From JAOSJL01 sp963704035 (GTDB lineage: Bacteria; Actinomycetota; Acidimicrobiia; IMCC26256; JAOSJL01), in the NCBI GenBank assembly GCA_963704035.1, contig CAVPGR010000004.1, positions 806,001 to 870,000 on the forward strand: DNA of 64,000 nt, given 5' to 3'. Position 1 is the stretch's first letter, and the number at the start of each line of letters is the position of its first letter. This document shows, piece after piece, positions 54,784 through 62,351 of this stretch. The notes beneath the pieces are model-generated. The model was given only the letters and a program-made list of their open reading frames with translations. It was not told the DNA's origin and searched no databases. A program made the translations under genes and the position numbers.

Positions 54784-56024
54784 CCGCTCGCTCGTTCCTC
54801 CGATGAGCTGTCACTGCCGAGATCGAACGCCGCGTGCAGAGCCCGAACCGCCCGGTGGGCGTCGCTCTCCGCGACGACACACGACGTGCGGATCGACGAC
54901 GTCGAGATCATCTCGATGTTGACACCTTCGGCCGCGAGCGTTTCGAACATTTTCGCCGCCACACCGGGATTGGTCTTCATCCCCGCTCCCACGATGGAGA
55001 CCCGGGCGATCGACTCGTTGTCATCGACACCGGTTGCGCCCACTTCCTTCATGACCTCGGTCATGACCCGTCGAGCCTCGGCCAGGGCCTCGCGGGGCAC
55101 GGTGAACGAGATGTCCGTGACACCCCCGGAGGAGACGTTCTGCTCGATCATGTCGACGATGACCTGCGCGTCGGCGAGGGAGCGGAAGACCGTCGCGGCG
55201 ATACCGGGGCGGTCGGGAACCCCCGCGATCGTGATCTTGGCCTCGCTGAGGTCATGAGTGACCCCGGAGATGATCGCCTGTTCCATCGTCGGATCCTCCT
55301 TGGTCACCCACGTACCGGGCTCCCACGTGAAGCTGGAGCGGACATGGATCTTCACATCGTGGTTCCGGGCGAACTCGACCGAGCGCAACGCCAGGACACG
55401 GCTGCCCGTCGCGGCCATGTCGAGCATCTCCTCGTACGACACGCGTTCCAGACGCCGGGCGTCCGGAACGACGCGAGGATCGGCGGAGAACACGCCCGCC
55501 ACGTCGGTGTAGATCTCGGCCACCTCGGCACCGAGAGAGGCCGCCAGTGCCACCGCCGTCGTGTCGGATCCACCGCGTCCGAGCGTCGTGATGTCGCGGC
55601 TCGTGGACACCCCCTGGAAACCCGCCACGACGACCACGCTGCCGTCACGCAGCGACTCCTCGATGCGGTCGGCGTGGATGTCGACAATGCGCGCTCGTCC
55701 GTGAGATGTGTCGGTGACGATTCCCGCCTGAGATCCGGTGAAAGACACAGCGGGAACGTCACGGTCCAGGATCGCCATACAGAGGAGCGCCATCGAGACC
55801 CGCTCACCGGCGGTGAGGAGCATGTCGTATTCGCGGGCGTGCGGCACGGGCGAGACGTCGTGGGCCAACGCCACGAGATCGTCGGTGGTGCCGCCCATCG
55901 CCGAGACGACCACGACGACGTCGTGGCCCTCGGCCCGGGTTCGGGCGATGTGATCGGCGACCTCCCGGATGCGGGAGGGCTCCGCGACCGAGGTGCCTCC
56001 GTACTTCTGCACCACGAGGCTCAC
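54780..56024 (-). CDS. lysC: Aspartate kinase
   Basis: A 414-residue enzyme. The kinase domain begins VQKYGGTSVAEPSRI and has VVSAMGGTTDDL, FQGVSTSRDITTLGRGGSDTTAVA and YTDVAGVFSADPRVV. Two C-terminal ACT domains follow (ITIAGVPDRPGIAATVF, VSIVGAGMKTNPGVAAKMF), so it is allosterically regulated by amino acids. GTG 56024 is the natural start. Translation is coupled to asd. Confidence 0.95.
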   Translation of the reverse strand: MSLVVQKYGGTSVAEPSRIREVADHIARTRAEGHDVVVVVSAMGGTTDDLVALAHDVSPVPHAREYDMLLTAGERVSMALLCMAILDRDVPAVSFTGSQAGIVTDTSHGRARIVDIHADRIEESLRDGSVVVVAGFQGVSTSRDITTLGRGGSDTTAVALAASLGAEVAEIYTDVAGVFSADPRVVPDARRLERVSYEEMLDMAATGSRVLALRSVEFARNHDVKIHVRSSFTWEPGTWVTKEDPTMEQAIISGVTHDLSEAKITIAGVPDRPGIAATVFRSLADAQVIVDMIEQNVSSGGVTDISFTVPREALAEARRVMTEVMKEVGATGVDDNESIARVSIVGAGMKTNPGVAAKMFETLAAEGVNIEMISTSSIRTSCVVAESDAHRAVRALHAAFDLGSDSSSEERASG

Positions 56025-56109
56025 GACGTTCGATGCTACAAGGGCACGGCGTCGACGCTGCGAGTGTTGCGCGACAGCCCGACACGGCGCGTTGGCTACG
56101 CTCGCAGCG

Positions 56110-56925
56110 ATGACGTCCTCGGCCGACAAGCGTGCACGCCAGAAAGAGGGCCGGTCCGTGGCCCGCGCCGAGAGATTGGCCGCCTACCGACGTGCCCGGC
56201 GCAGGCGTATCGTCGTGTGGGTCATCGTCGCGGCTGTGATCACGGCCGGCGCCGTCGTCGGATACCGCATGCTGACCGACGACGACGGTGACAGCACAGC
56301 TGCAGACTCGTCGACGAGCGCTCCCCCGAGCACAGAACCGCCCGCAGTCCCGGAGGGCTGCGATCTCGAGCGCACCCCCGACGCTCCCGCCGAACCGCAG
56401 ACCTACGACGCCGAGCCCCCGATGGAGATCGATCCGGCCAAGACCTACACGGCCGCGCTCGACACCACGTGCGGCATGATCACGATCACTCTCGACGCGG
56501 CCAACGCTCCCGTGGCGACGAACAACTTCGTGTTTCTGGCCCGCCAGGGCTTCTACGACGGCACCACCTGGCACCGTGTCGTCGGCGACTTCGTGATCCA
56601 GGGCGGCGACCCCGACGGCACCGGAACCGGTGGCCCGGGCTACGAGGTGGAGGGGGAAACACCGACCGACGGCTACCCACCCGGGTCGGTGGCCGCCGCC
56701 AAGACCGGCGCGGCACCCGCCGGCGCGTTCGGATCCCAGTTCTTCATCGTGACGGCGCAGGAGATCACGTCGCTCGACCAGCAGCCGGACTACGCGCGTT
56801 TCGGGACGGTCACCGAGGGTCTCGACGTGGCCCGCAAGCTCGAGACCTTCAACAACCCGTCGGATCCGAACGGCGCGGCGACGGCAACGCTCTATATCTT
56901 CAGCGTGTCGATCACCGAGGGCTGA
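56110..56925 (+). CDS. Membrane-anchored cyclophilin-type peptidyl-prolyl isomerase
   Basis: A 271-residue protein. A basic cytoplasmic head (ADKRARQKEGRSVARAERLAAYRRARRRR) and one helix (IVVWVIVAAVITAGAVVGY) are followed by an acidic linker and the cyclophilin domain (NNFVFLARQGFYDGTTWHRVV, FVIQGGDPDGTGTGGPGY, GAFGSQFFIVT). It should assist folding outside the membrane. Divergent from lysC; it overlaps the next convergent gene by 34 bp. Confidence 0.88.
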   Translation: MTSSADKRARQKEGRSVARAERLAAYRRARRRRIVVWVIVAAVITAGAVVGYRMLTDDDGDSTAADSSTSAPPSTEPPAVPEGCDLERTPDAPAEPQTYDAEPPMEIDPAKTYTAALDTTCGMITITLDAANAPVATNNFVFLARQGFYDGTTWHRVVGDFVIQGGDPDGTGTGGPGYEVEGETPTDGYPPGSVAAAKTGAAPAGAFGSQFFIVTAQEITSLDQQPDYARFGTVTEGLDVARKLETFNNPSDPNGAATATLYIFSVSITEG

Positions 56926-57584
56926 GCGAACTCCTTCACCGAGTCGCCGGAGTAGACGCTGACGGTTCCGGCGCCGGCCACACGCCACGTTCCGAGCGCG
57001 TCACGGATCATCGCTGTGCGCTCGTCGACCGCCGCCAGGACGGCCTCGGCCGGCAGCAACTCGATGGACCGCTCGATGAGGTGCGCGGGTGCGGTGTCGC
57101 GGAACGGCAGGAAGGCAACCCCGTTCACGAGCCCGAGACCGACCGTGTAGGCGCCCCCGCGGGGGTCGACCATCGGGTCACACAGGACCCGGCCACCCGC
57201 ACCCGACGCCGCCAGAACGGCGCCGCCGAGGTGAGCCTCCACGATCGCCGCGTACAGCTTCGAATCCTTGAGAACCGACCGCAGGTGCATCGGTGAACCG
57301 CTGGTGAGGTAGAGGAAGTGGGCATCAGCCACGATGCGGGCGGGTTCGTCGTCCTCGGCCTCGCGACGGTGGAGGACGTCGACAGACCGCACCGTCGCCC
57401 CGAAAGTCTCGAAGTAGCCACGCGCGGCGTCGAGGACCAACTCCGGTCGTTCGAAAGCAGCCGCGGTGGGGATCACCACGACCTCCTTCGTACCGGAGGT
57501 CTCGAGGAGAGCGGCGTCGAAGTCGCGACACCCCTCTTCCCACTCACGGCCGCCGACGAGGGCCAGAGGTCCACGGGCCGTCAT
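56892..57584 (-). CDS. Peptidase S51-like (class I glutamine amidotransferase-like) protein
   Basis: A 230-residue protein: GPLALVGGREWEEGC, VVVIPTAAAFERPE, FLYLTSGSPMHLRSVL and GAVLAASGAGGRVLCDPM. This is the order of cyanophycinase/dipeptidase E proteins, with the Ser of AASGAG at the nucleophile elbow. ATG 57584 overlaps the methyltransferase stop (ATGA). The last 11 residues overlap the cyclophilin gene on the other strand, so the true end may differ. Confidence 0.78.
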   Translation of the reverse strand: MTARGPLALVGGREWEEGCRDFDAALLETSGTKEVVVIPTAAAFERPELVLDAARGYFETFGATVRSVDVLHRREAEDDEPARIVADAHFLYLTSGSPMHLRSVLKDSKLYAAIVEAHLGGAVLAASGAGGRVLCDPMVDPRGGAYTVGLGLVNGVAFLPFRDTAPAHLIERSIELLPAEAVLAAVDERTAMIRDALGTWRVAGAGTVSVYSGDSVKEFAQPSVIDTLKI

Positions 57585-58204
57585 GGCGTCGCCACACCCA
57601 GGACGAACGGAGTCAGGATCTTGGGAACTTTCGACGGAGTCATCTCCCGACGTACCTCGACCGACCATCCCTCGGATTCGAGAATCCCCGGCGTGTCACG
57701 CGTGAGCCGACAACCGAGCCCGACCCACTTCCACACCGGCTCGACGCGCTGCTTGCGTCGGATCCACCGCTCGTCGTCGCCGCGGACGTGCTCGAGGAAG
57801 TACAACTTCCCACCGGGCTTCAGAACTCGGCGGACCTCCGCGAAGACGGCCGGCGGGTCCTCGACGCTGCACAGCACGAGCGTCGAGACCACGGCGTCGA
57901 AGGAGTCGTCGGGTGCATTCACGTGCTCGGCAGAATCGGCGGTGACCTCGACGGGTACACGGGAACGCCCGAGCTTGTCCAGCAGATGGGCGCGCATCTC
58001 GTCGTCGGGCTCAGCGATGACCACCCGGTCGGCGCTCCGGTAGTGGACGAGGTTGGCCCCGGTGCCACCGCCGATTTCCAACACGTCACCGCCGATGTCG
58101 CCGAGCAGTTCGGAGCGCGCGGCACCGAGCCATGTGCGCTCACCCGCGGCCTGGAAGGGGTCGTAGATCGCGGCGAACAGCTTGCGGTGCAGGGTTCCGC
58201 CCAT
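57581..58204 (-). CDS. Class I SAM-dependent methyltransferase
   Basis: A 207-residue enzyme: SAM-binding VLEIGGGTGANLVHYR (motif I), DSFDAVVSTLVLCSVEDP (motif IV/post-I region) and LKPGGKLYFLEHV (motif VI). The style resembles methyltransferase type 11/UbiE-like and the METTL7 group. Substrate unknown. Translation is coupled to the S51-like gene. Upstream lies the second hairpin element. Confidence 0.85.
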   Translation of the reverse strand: MGGTLHRKLFAAIYDPFQAAGERTWLGAARSELLGDIGGDVLEIGGGTGANLVHYRSADRVVIAEPDDEMRAHLLDKLGRSRVPVEVTADSAEHVNAPDDSFDAVVSTLVLCSVEDPPAVFAEVRRVLKPGGKLYFLEHVRGDDERWIRRKQRVEPVWKWVGLGCRLTRDTPGILESEGWSVEVRREMTPSKVPKILTPFVLGVATP

Positions 58205-58241
58205 CGAAGGCGCACTCTAACGAAGCCGAGGGACTCCGAGA

Positions 58242-58287
58242 CGAGGATCAGCAGTGCGGGTATCCCGCGCTGCCCGAGTCGAGGCAA
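58242..58287 (+). repeat. Covarying hairpin element, copy 2
   Basis: CGAGGATCAG, a 9-bp stem (58252-58260 with 58264-58272), loop TAT, CCCGAG, one variable base and CGAGGCAA, as in copy 1. In this copy stem pair 2 is A-T, pair 4 is a T-G wobble and pair 7 is G-C. It sits between divergent genes, 38 bp from the methyltransferase start and about 100 bp before hbd. Confidence 0.65.
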
Positions 58288-58385
58288 TGAGAAAAGGCGG
58301 CGCGGCGGGCCGGTGCCCCTCCCGCATGGTGCGCCGCGATTACCGGCCGGTAACATCGGTCGGTCCGCAATCGGAGGTACGGGGA

Positions 58386-59243
58386 ATGACCGTCAAACGC
58401 GTCGGGGTCGTGGGTTCGGGGATCATGGGTTCGGGAATCGTCGAGGTGGCCGCCAAGGCCGGCTACGAGGTCGTGTTGCGCAGTCGCGCGCAGGAGACCG
58501 CCGACGGAACCGTGACCAGGCTGGAGAAGTCGCTGTCGCGCCAGGTCGAAAAGGAGAAGATCGACGAGGCGGAGAAGGGCGCCGTGCTCGACCGCGTTCG
58601 TGCAGTGAGTGACCTCCACGAGCTCGCCGACTGCGATCTCGTGGTCGAGTCGATCGTGGAGGACCTCCCCACGAAACGCCAGCTCTTCGACGACCTCGGC
58701 CGGATCTGCAAGGACGACGCGATCCTCACCACGAACACGTCGACGCTCCCCGTGATCGAGATGGCGATGATGACGCACGACCCCACGCGGGTGTGCGGCT
58801 TGCACTTCTTCAACCCGGCCCCCATGATGCCGCTCGTGGAGGTCGTGACAGCCATCACCACGAGTGACGAGACCGCGGCCACGGTGCACGAGTTCGCAGA
58901 GGACTGCGGAAAGAGCGCCGTCGCGGTCAAGGACCAGGCGGGCTTCATCGTGAACGCGTTGCTGTTCCCCTACCTCAACAACGCAGTGCGGATGCTCGAC
59001 AGCGGACTGGCGACACGCGACGACATCGACACGGCCATGAAGGGTGGCTGCAACTTCCCGATGGGCCCGCTGGAGCTGCTCGACCTGGTCGGCCTCGACA
59101 CGAGCCTGTCGATCATCGAGGCGCTCTACGACGAGTTCAAGGACCATAACTACGCGCCGGCGCCCCTGCTCAAGCGGATGGTGAGCGCCGAACGCCTGGG
59201 TCGCAAGAGCGGCGAAGGCTTCTACCCGTACAACAAGAAGTAG
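58386..59243 (+). CDS. 3-hydroxybutyryl-CoA dehydrogenase
   Basis: A 285-residue enzyme. NAD-binding VGVVGSGIMGSGIVEVAA, CDLVVESIVEDL, TNTSTLPV, the catalytic His in GLHFFNPAPMMPLVEV, and KDQAGFIVNALLFPYLN with KGGCNFPMGPLELLDLVGLD. Length is normal for Hbd/PaaH. ATG 58386 after CGGAGGTACGGGGA. It is followed at 52 bp by the mutase gene, so both probably serve short-chain acyl-CoA metabolism. Confidence 0.92.
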   Translation: MTVKRVGVVGSGIMGSGIVEVAAKAGYEVVLRSRAQETADGTVTRLEKSLSRQVEKEKIDEAEKGAVLDRVRAVSDLHELADCDLVVESIVEDLPTKRQLFDDLGRICKDDAILTTNTSTLPVIEMAMMTHDPTRVCGLHFFNPAPMMPLVEVVTAITTSDETAATVHEFAEDCGKSAVAVKDQAGFIVNALLFPYLNNAVRMLDSGLATRDDIDTAMKGGCNFPMGPLELLDLVGLDTSLSIIEALYDEFKDHNYAPAPLLKRMVSAERLGRKSGEGFYPYNKK

Positions 59244-59295
59244 ACACGCTCGGCCGGGTGGGTCCGGCCGGTGCTCCATGCGGGACAATGGAAAC

Positions 59296-61266
59296 ATGAC
59301 CGAGCGGGATCGCCCCTGGTTGATGCGGACGTACTCGGGCCACACCTCGGCTCGCGCGTCCAACGAGCTGTACCAGACGAATCTCGGTAGGGGCCAGACC
59401 GGACTGTCGGTGGCGTTCGACCTCCCGACCCAGACGGGCTACGACCCCGACGATCCGATGGCCCGCGGCGAGGTGGGCAAGGTCGGGGTCCCCGTACCCG
59501 ACCTCGGTCAGATGCGGATTCTCTTCGAGGACCTTCCCCTCGAGGAGATGAACACGTCGATGACGATCAACGCCACCGCCATGTGGCTGTTGAGCATGTA
59601 TGCGGCCCTGGCCGATGAGCGCGGCGTCGCCCGTCACGAACTCGCCGGTACGACACAGAACGACATCATGAAGGAGTACCTGTCGCGGGGAACCCACATC
59701 TTCGGGCCCGAGGCATCGCGACGCCTCACGGTCGACCTCATCACGTACGCAGTGCGGGAGATCCCCCGGTGGAATCCGATCAACGTCTGCTCGTACCACC
59801 TCCAGGAGGCGGGCGCGACTCCCGTTCAGGAGATCGCCTTCGCGCTGGCCAACGCTGTCGACGTGCTCGACGCCGTGCGCGCGTCGGGCCAGGTTCCCGA
59901 CGACCAGTTCCCCACCGTCGTGGGACGTATCTCGTTCTTCGTGAACGCGGGTATCCGCTTCGTCGAAGAGGTCTGCAAGATGCGGGCCTTCACCGAACTG
60001 TGGGATCGCATCACCCGTGAGCGCTACGGAATCGACGACCCGAAGCTCCGACGGTTCCGTTATGGGGTGCAGGTCAACTCGCTCGGCCTGACCGAAGCGC
60101 AGCCCGAGAACAACGTCCAACGCATCGTGTTGGAGATGCTCGGCGTCACCCTTTCCAAGGACTCCCGGGCACGTGCGATCCAGCTTCCTGCGTGGAACGA
60201 GGCGATGGGCCTGCCCCGTCCCTGGGACCAGCAGTGGTCGCTGCGAATCCAGCAGGTCCTTGCCTACGAAACGGACCTTCTCGAGTACGGCGATCTGCTG
60301 AACGGGTCACACGTGATCGAGGAAGCCACCGACGATCTCGTGGCGAAGGCGAGTGCCGAACTCGACCGCATCGTCGAGGGAGGTGGGGCCTTCTCCATGA
60401 TCGACCAGCTGAAGTCGGAGCTCGTGGCCTCGCACTCGGAGCGCGTGCGTCGCATCGAGTCCGGCGACATCGACGTCGTGGGAGTGAACCGTTTCACCGA
60501 GACGGCACCGTCGCCGCTCACCAAGGGCTTCGAAAACGACCCGGAGGCTGCACACCTCGTCGTCGATCCGGCCGGCGAACGCGAGCAGATCGAGGCGATC
60601 GAGAAGTGGCGTGTCGAGCGCGATGACACGGCCGTGCAACAGGCTGTCGACCGGCTCAGGAGCCAGGCCGACACGACCGAGAATCTCTTTCCCGTGTCGA
60701 TCGAGCTCGCGAAGGCGGGCGGCACGGTCGGCGAGTGGTCGTCGGCGCTGCGGGATGTGTTCGGCGAGTACCGCGCCCCGACCGGGGTGGGCGGTGTGAG
60801 CGCCGGTGTGGCCGACGCCATGATGGCGGTTCGAGAACGCGTGCAGGCCGCGTCGGCCGAACGTGGAGGGCCGATCCGGGTCCTGGTGGGTAAGCCGGGT
60901 CTCGACGGACACAGCAACGGGGCCGAGCAGATCGCCGTGGCAGCCCGCGACGCCGGGATGGAGGTCGTGTACCAGGGCATCCGACTCGCCCCGGCGGAGA
61001 TAGCGGCGGCCGCACGCGACGAGGACGTCGACCTCGTCGGCCTCTCGATCCTCTCCGGCTCGCACCTCGACCTCGTGCCCGAGACGATCCGGCTCCTGAG
61101 AGCAGAGGGCGTCGAAGCGCCGGTGGTGGTCGGCGGCATCATCCCCGAATCGGACCAGGCGAAGCTGCGGGAATCCGGTGTCAGCGCCGTCTACACCCCC
61201 AAAGACTTCCGGCTCAGCGCCATCGTCTCCGACATGGCGGATCTGGTGCTCAACCGCCACACCTAG
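59296..61266 (+). CDS. Ethylmalonyl-CoA mutase-like B12 enzyme (MeaA)
   Basis: A 656-residue coenzyme B12 mutase. The catalytic domain begins RPWLMRTYSGHTSARASNEL and has TGLSVAFDLPTQTGYDPD and MNTSMTINATAMWLL. The C-terminal cobalamin domain has KPGLDGHSNGAEQ, with the D-x-H-x-x-G B12 ligand. Methylmalonyl-CoA mutases read GQDGHDRG there, whereas GLDGHSNGAEQ is typical of Ecm/MeaA. It isomerises ethylmalonyl-CoA to methylsuccinyl-CoA. Crotonyl-CoA carboxylase is not in the window. Confidence 0.85.
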   Translation: MTERDRPWLMRTYSGHTSARASNELYQTNLGRGQTGLSVAFDLPTQTGYDPDDPMARGEVGKVGVPVPDLGQMRILFEDLPLEEMNTSMTINATAMWLLSMYAALADERGVARHELAGTTQNDIMKEYLSRGTHIFGPEASRRLTVDLITYAVREIPRWNPINVCSYHLQEAGATPVQEIAFALANAVDVLDAVRASGQVPDDQFPTVVGRISFFVNAGIRFVEEVCKMRAFTELWDRITRERYGIDDPKLRRFRYGVQVNSLGLTEAQPENNVQRIVLEMLGVTLSKDSRARAIQLPAWNEAMGLPRPWDQQWSLRIQQVLAYETDLLEYGDLLNGSHVIEEATDDLVAKASAELDRIVEGGGAFSMIDQLKSELVASHSERVRRIESGDIDVVGVNRFTETAPSPLTKGFENDPEAAHLVVDPAGEREQIEAIEKWRVERDDTAVQQAVDRLRSQADTTENLFPVSIELAKAGGTVGEWSSALRDVFGEYRAPTGVGGVSAGVADAMMAVRERVQAASAERGGPIRVLVGKPGLDGHSNGAEQIAVAARDAGMEVVYQGIRLAPAEIAAAARDEDVDLVGLSILSGSHLDLVPETIRLLRAEGVEAPVVVGGIIPESDQAKLRESGVSAVYTPKDFRLSAIVSDMADLVLNRHT

Positions 61267-61322
61267 CGATACGTTCGCGCGGAGAGTATTCAGACTCGGC
61301 GGTTGGCTGCCGATGAGCGCGT

Positions 61323-62258
61323 GTGGATCGACGACTCGTGATCTCCGTATTCGGCGCGGTCACCGCACTCGGCGCGGGTGTTGCCGGTCTGGTGGTCGAC
61401 GGCTCCCTGCTCGCCGTGACCGCGGGCACTCTGGGGCTGCTGACAGGGATCGCCGCCGCGGCTCTGGCGAGCCGACTGCACGTCAGTGACGGCCGCATCG
61501 CTGCGCTGGCGGCAGACAATGAACGCCTCCGGGAGGAAGTGGACGTCTGCGCCACCCTCCTCGAGTCCCGAGACCTCTCATCCAGCAGTCCGGTCGGGTC
61601 CTACGCGGAAACGGCCCCTCCCGGCCTTCTCGATGTCGCGACCGAGAAGCGAGCGGACTCCACCAGCGAGAACGCCGAAGCGATTCGCAACAGTCGACGG
61701 CGCCATCCCGCCTCGGGAGCCGAGGTCAACACCTCACCGGTCGGGAGCGCGACGGATAGCCCACGTCACCCTGAGGTTCCGTTCGACGTGCCGTCGAGGG
61801 AAGACGCGCCCTGCGTGGTCGGGGAGACGGAATTCGGAGTGCTGCTTCGACAACGGGTTGCCGCGGCACGACGCGCCCTGCATCCGCTGAGCGTCATCGT
61901 CTTCGCTGTCGACGAGAACGAGGGCGCCGATCCGACCGATCAAGAGGCCGACCTGGACAGGCTGGCGTACACAGTGCTCGACACGCTGCGCGAGTGCGAT
62001 TCGGTCGCGCGGGTCAACGACCTGATGCTCGCGGCGATCCTCGATGGTGCGGCGGAACACGGCGCCGTCTGGGCGGTGGAACGCGTACGACTCGGGCTTC
62101 TCGAAGGACCCGACGACGCCCCGACCGGTGTGGCGGCGGGGATCGCGTGCTACCCGACCCACGCTCTCGACGCCGTCGAGCTCGTCTCGGCCGCCGGCCG
62201 TGCCCTCGAGGCCGCCCGCACCCGCGGCCACTCGAGAGTTCAGATTGCCGAAACCTAA
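61323..62258 (+). CDS. Membrane protein with degenerate GGDEF-like domain
   Basis: A 311-residue protein. Two N-terminal membrane helices (VISVFGAVTALGAGVAGLVV and LLAVTAGTLGLLTGIAAAAL) precede a coiled stretch (RIAALAADNERLREE) and a disordered linker. The C-terminal domain follows the nucleotidyl-cyclase fold (LSVIVFAVDENEGA, TLRECDSVARVNDLMLAAIL, GVAAGIACYPTHALDAVELVSAAGRALEAARTRG), but the GGDEF signature is replaced by VNDLML. It should lack cyclase activity and could bind or sense a ligand. GTG 61323. Confidence 0.65.
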   Translation: MDRRLVISVFGAVTALGAGVAGLVVDGSLLAVTAGTLGLLTGIAAAALASRLHVSDGRIAALAADNERLREEVDVCATLLESRDLSSSSPVGSYAETAPPGLLDVATEKRADSTSENAEAIRNSRRRHPASGAEVNTSPVGSATDSPRHPEVPFDVPSREDAPCVVGETEFGVLLRQRVAAARRALHPLSVIVFAVDENEGADPTDQEADLDRLAYTVLDTLRECDSVARVNDLMLAAILDGAAEHGAVWAVERVRLGLLEGPDDAPTGVAAGIACYPTHALDAVELVSAAGRALEAARTRGHSRVQIAET

Positions 62259-62260
62259 GG

Positions 62261-62306
62261 CGAGGATCAGTGGCGCAGGTATCCTGCGCCACCCGAGCCG
62301 GGGCCC
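62261..62306 (+). repeat. Covarying hairpin element, copy 3
   Basis: CGAGGATCAG, a fully paired 9-bp stem (62271-62279 with 62283-62291), loop TAT, CCCGAG, one variable base and CGGGGC. Stem pair 1 is T-A here against C-G in copies 1 and 2, and pair 7 is A-T. It begins 3 bp after the stop of the GGDEF-like gene, between convergent genes. Confidence 0.65.
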
Positions 62307-62351
62307 GAGCGGCCTGGCGGCGAAGCCGCCGAGAGCGGGATAGAAAGCCGA

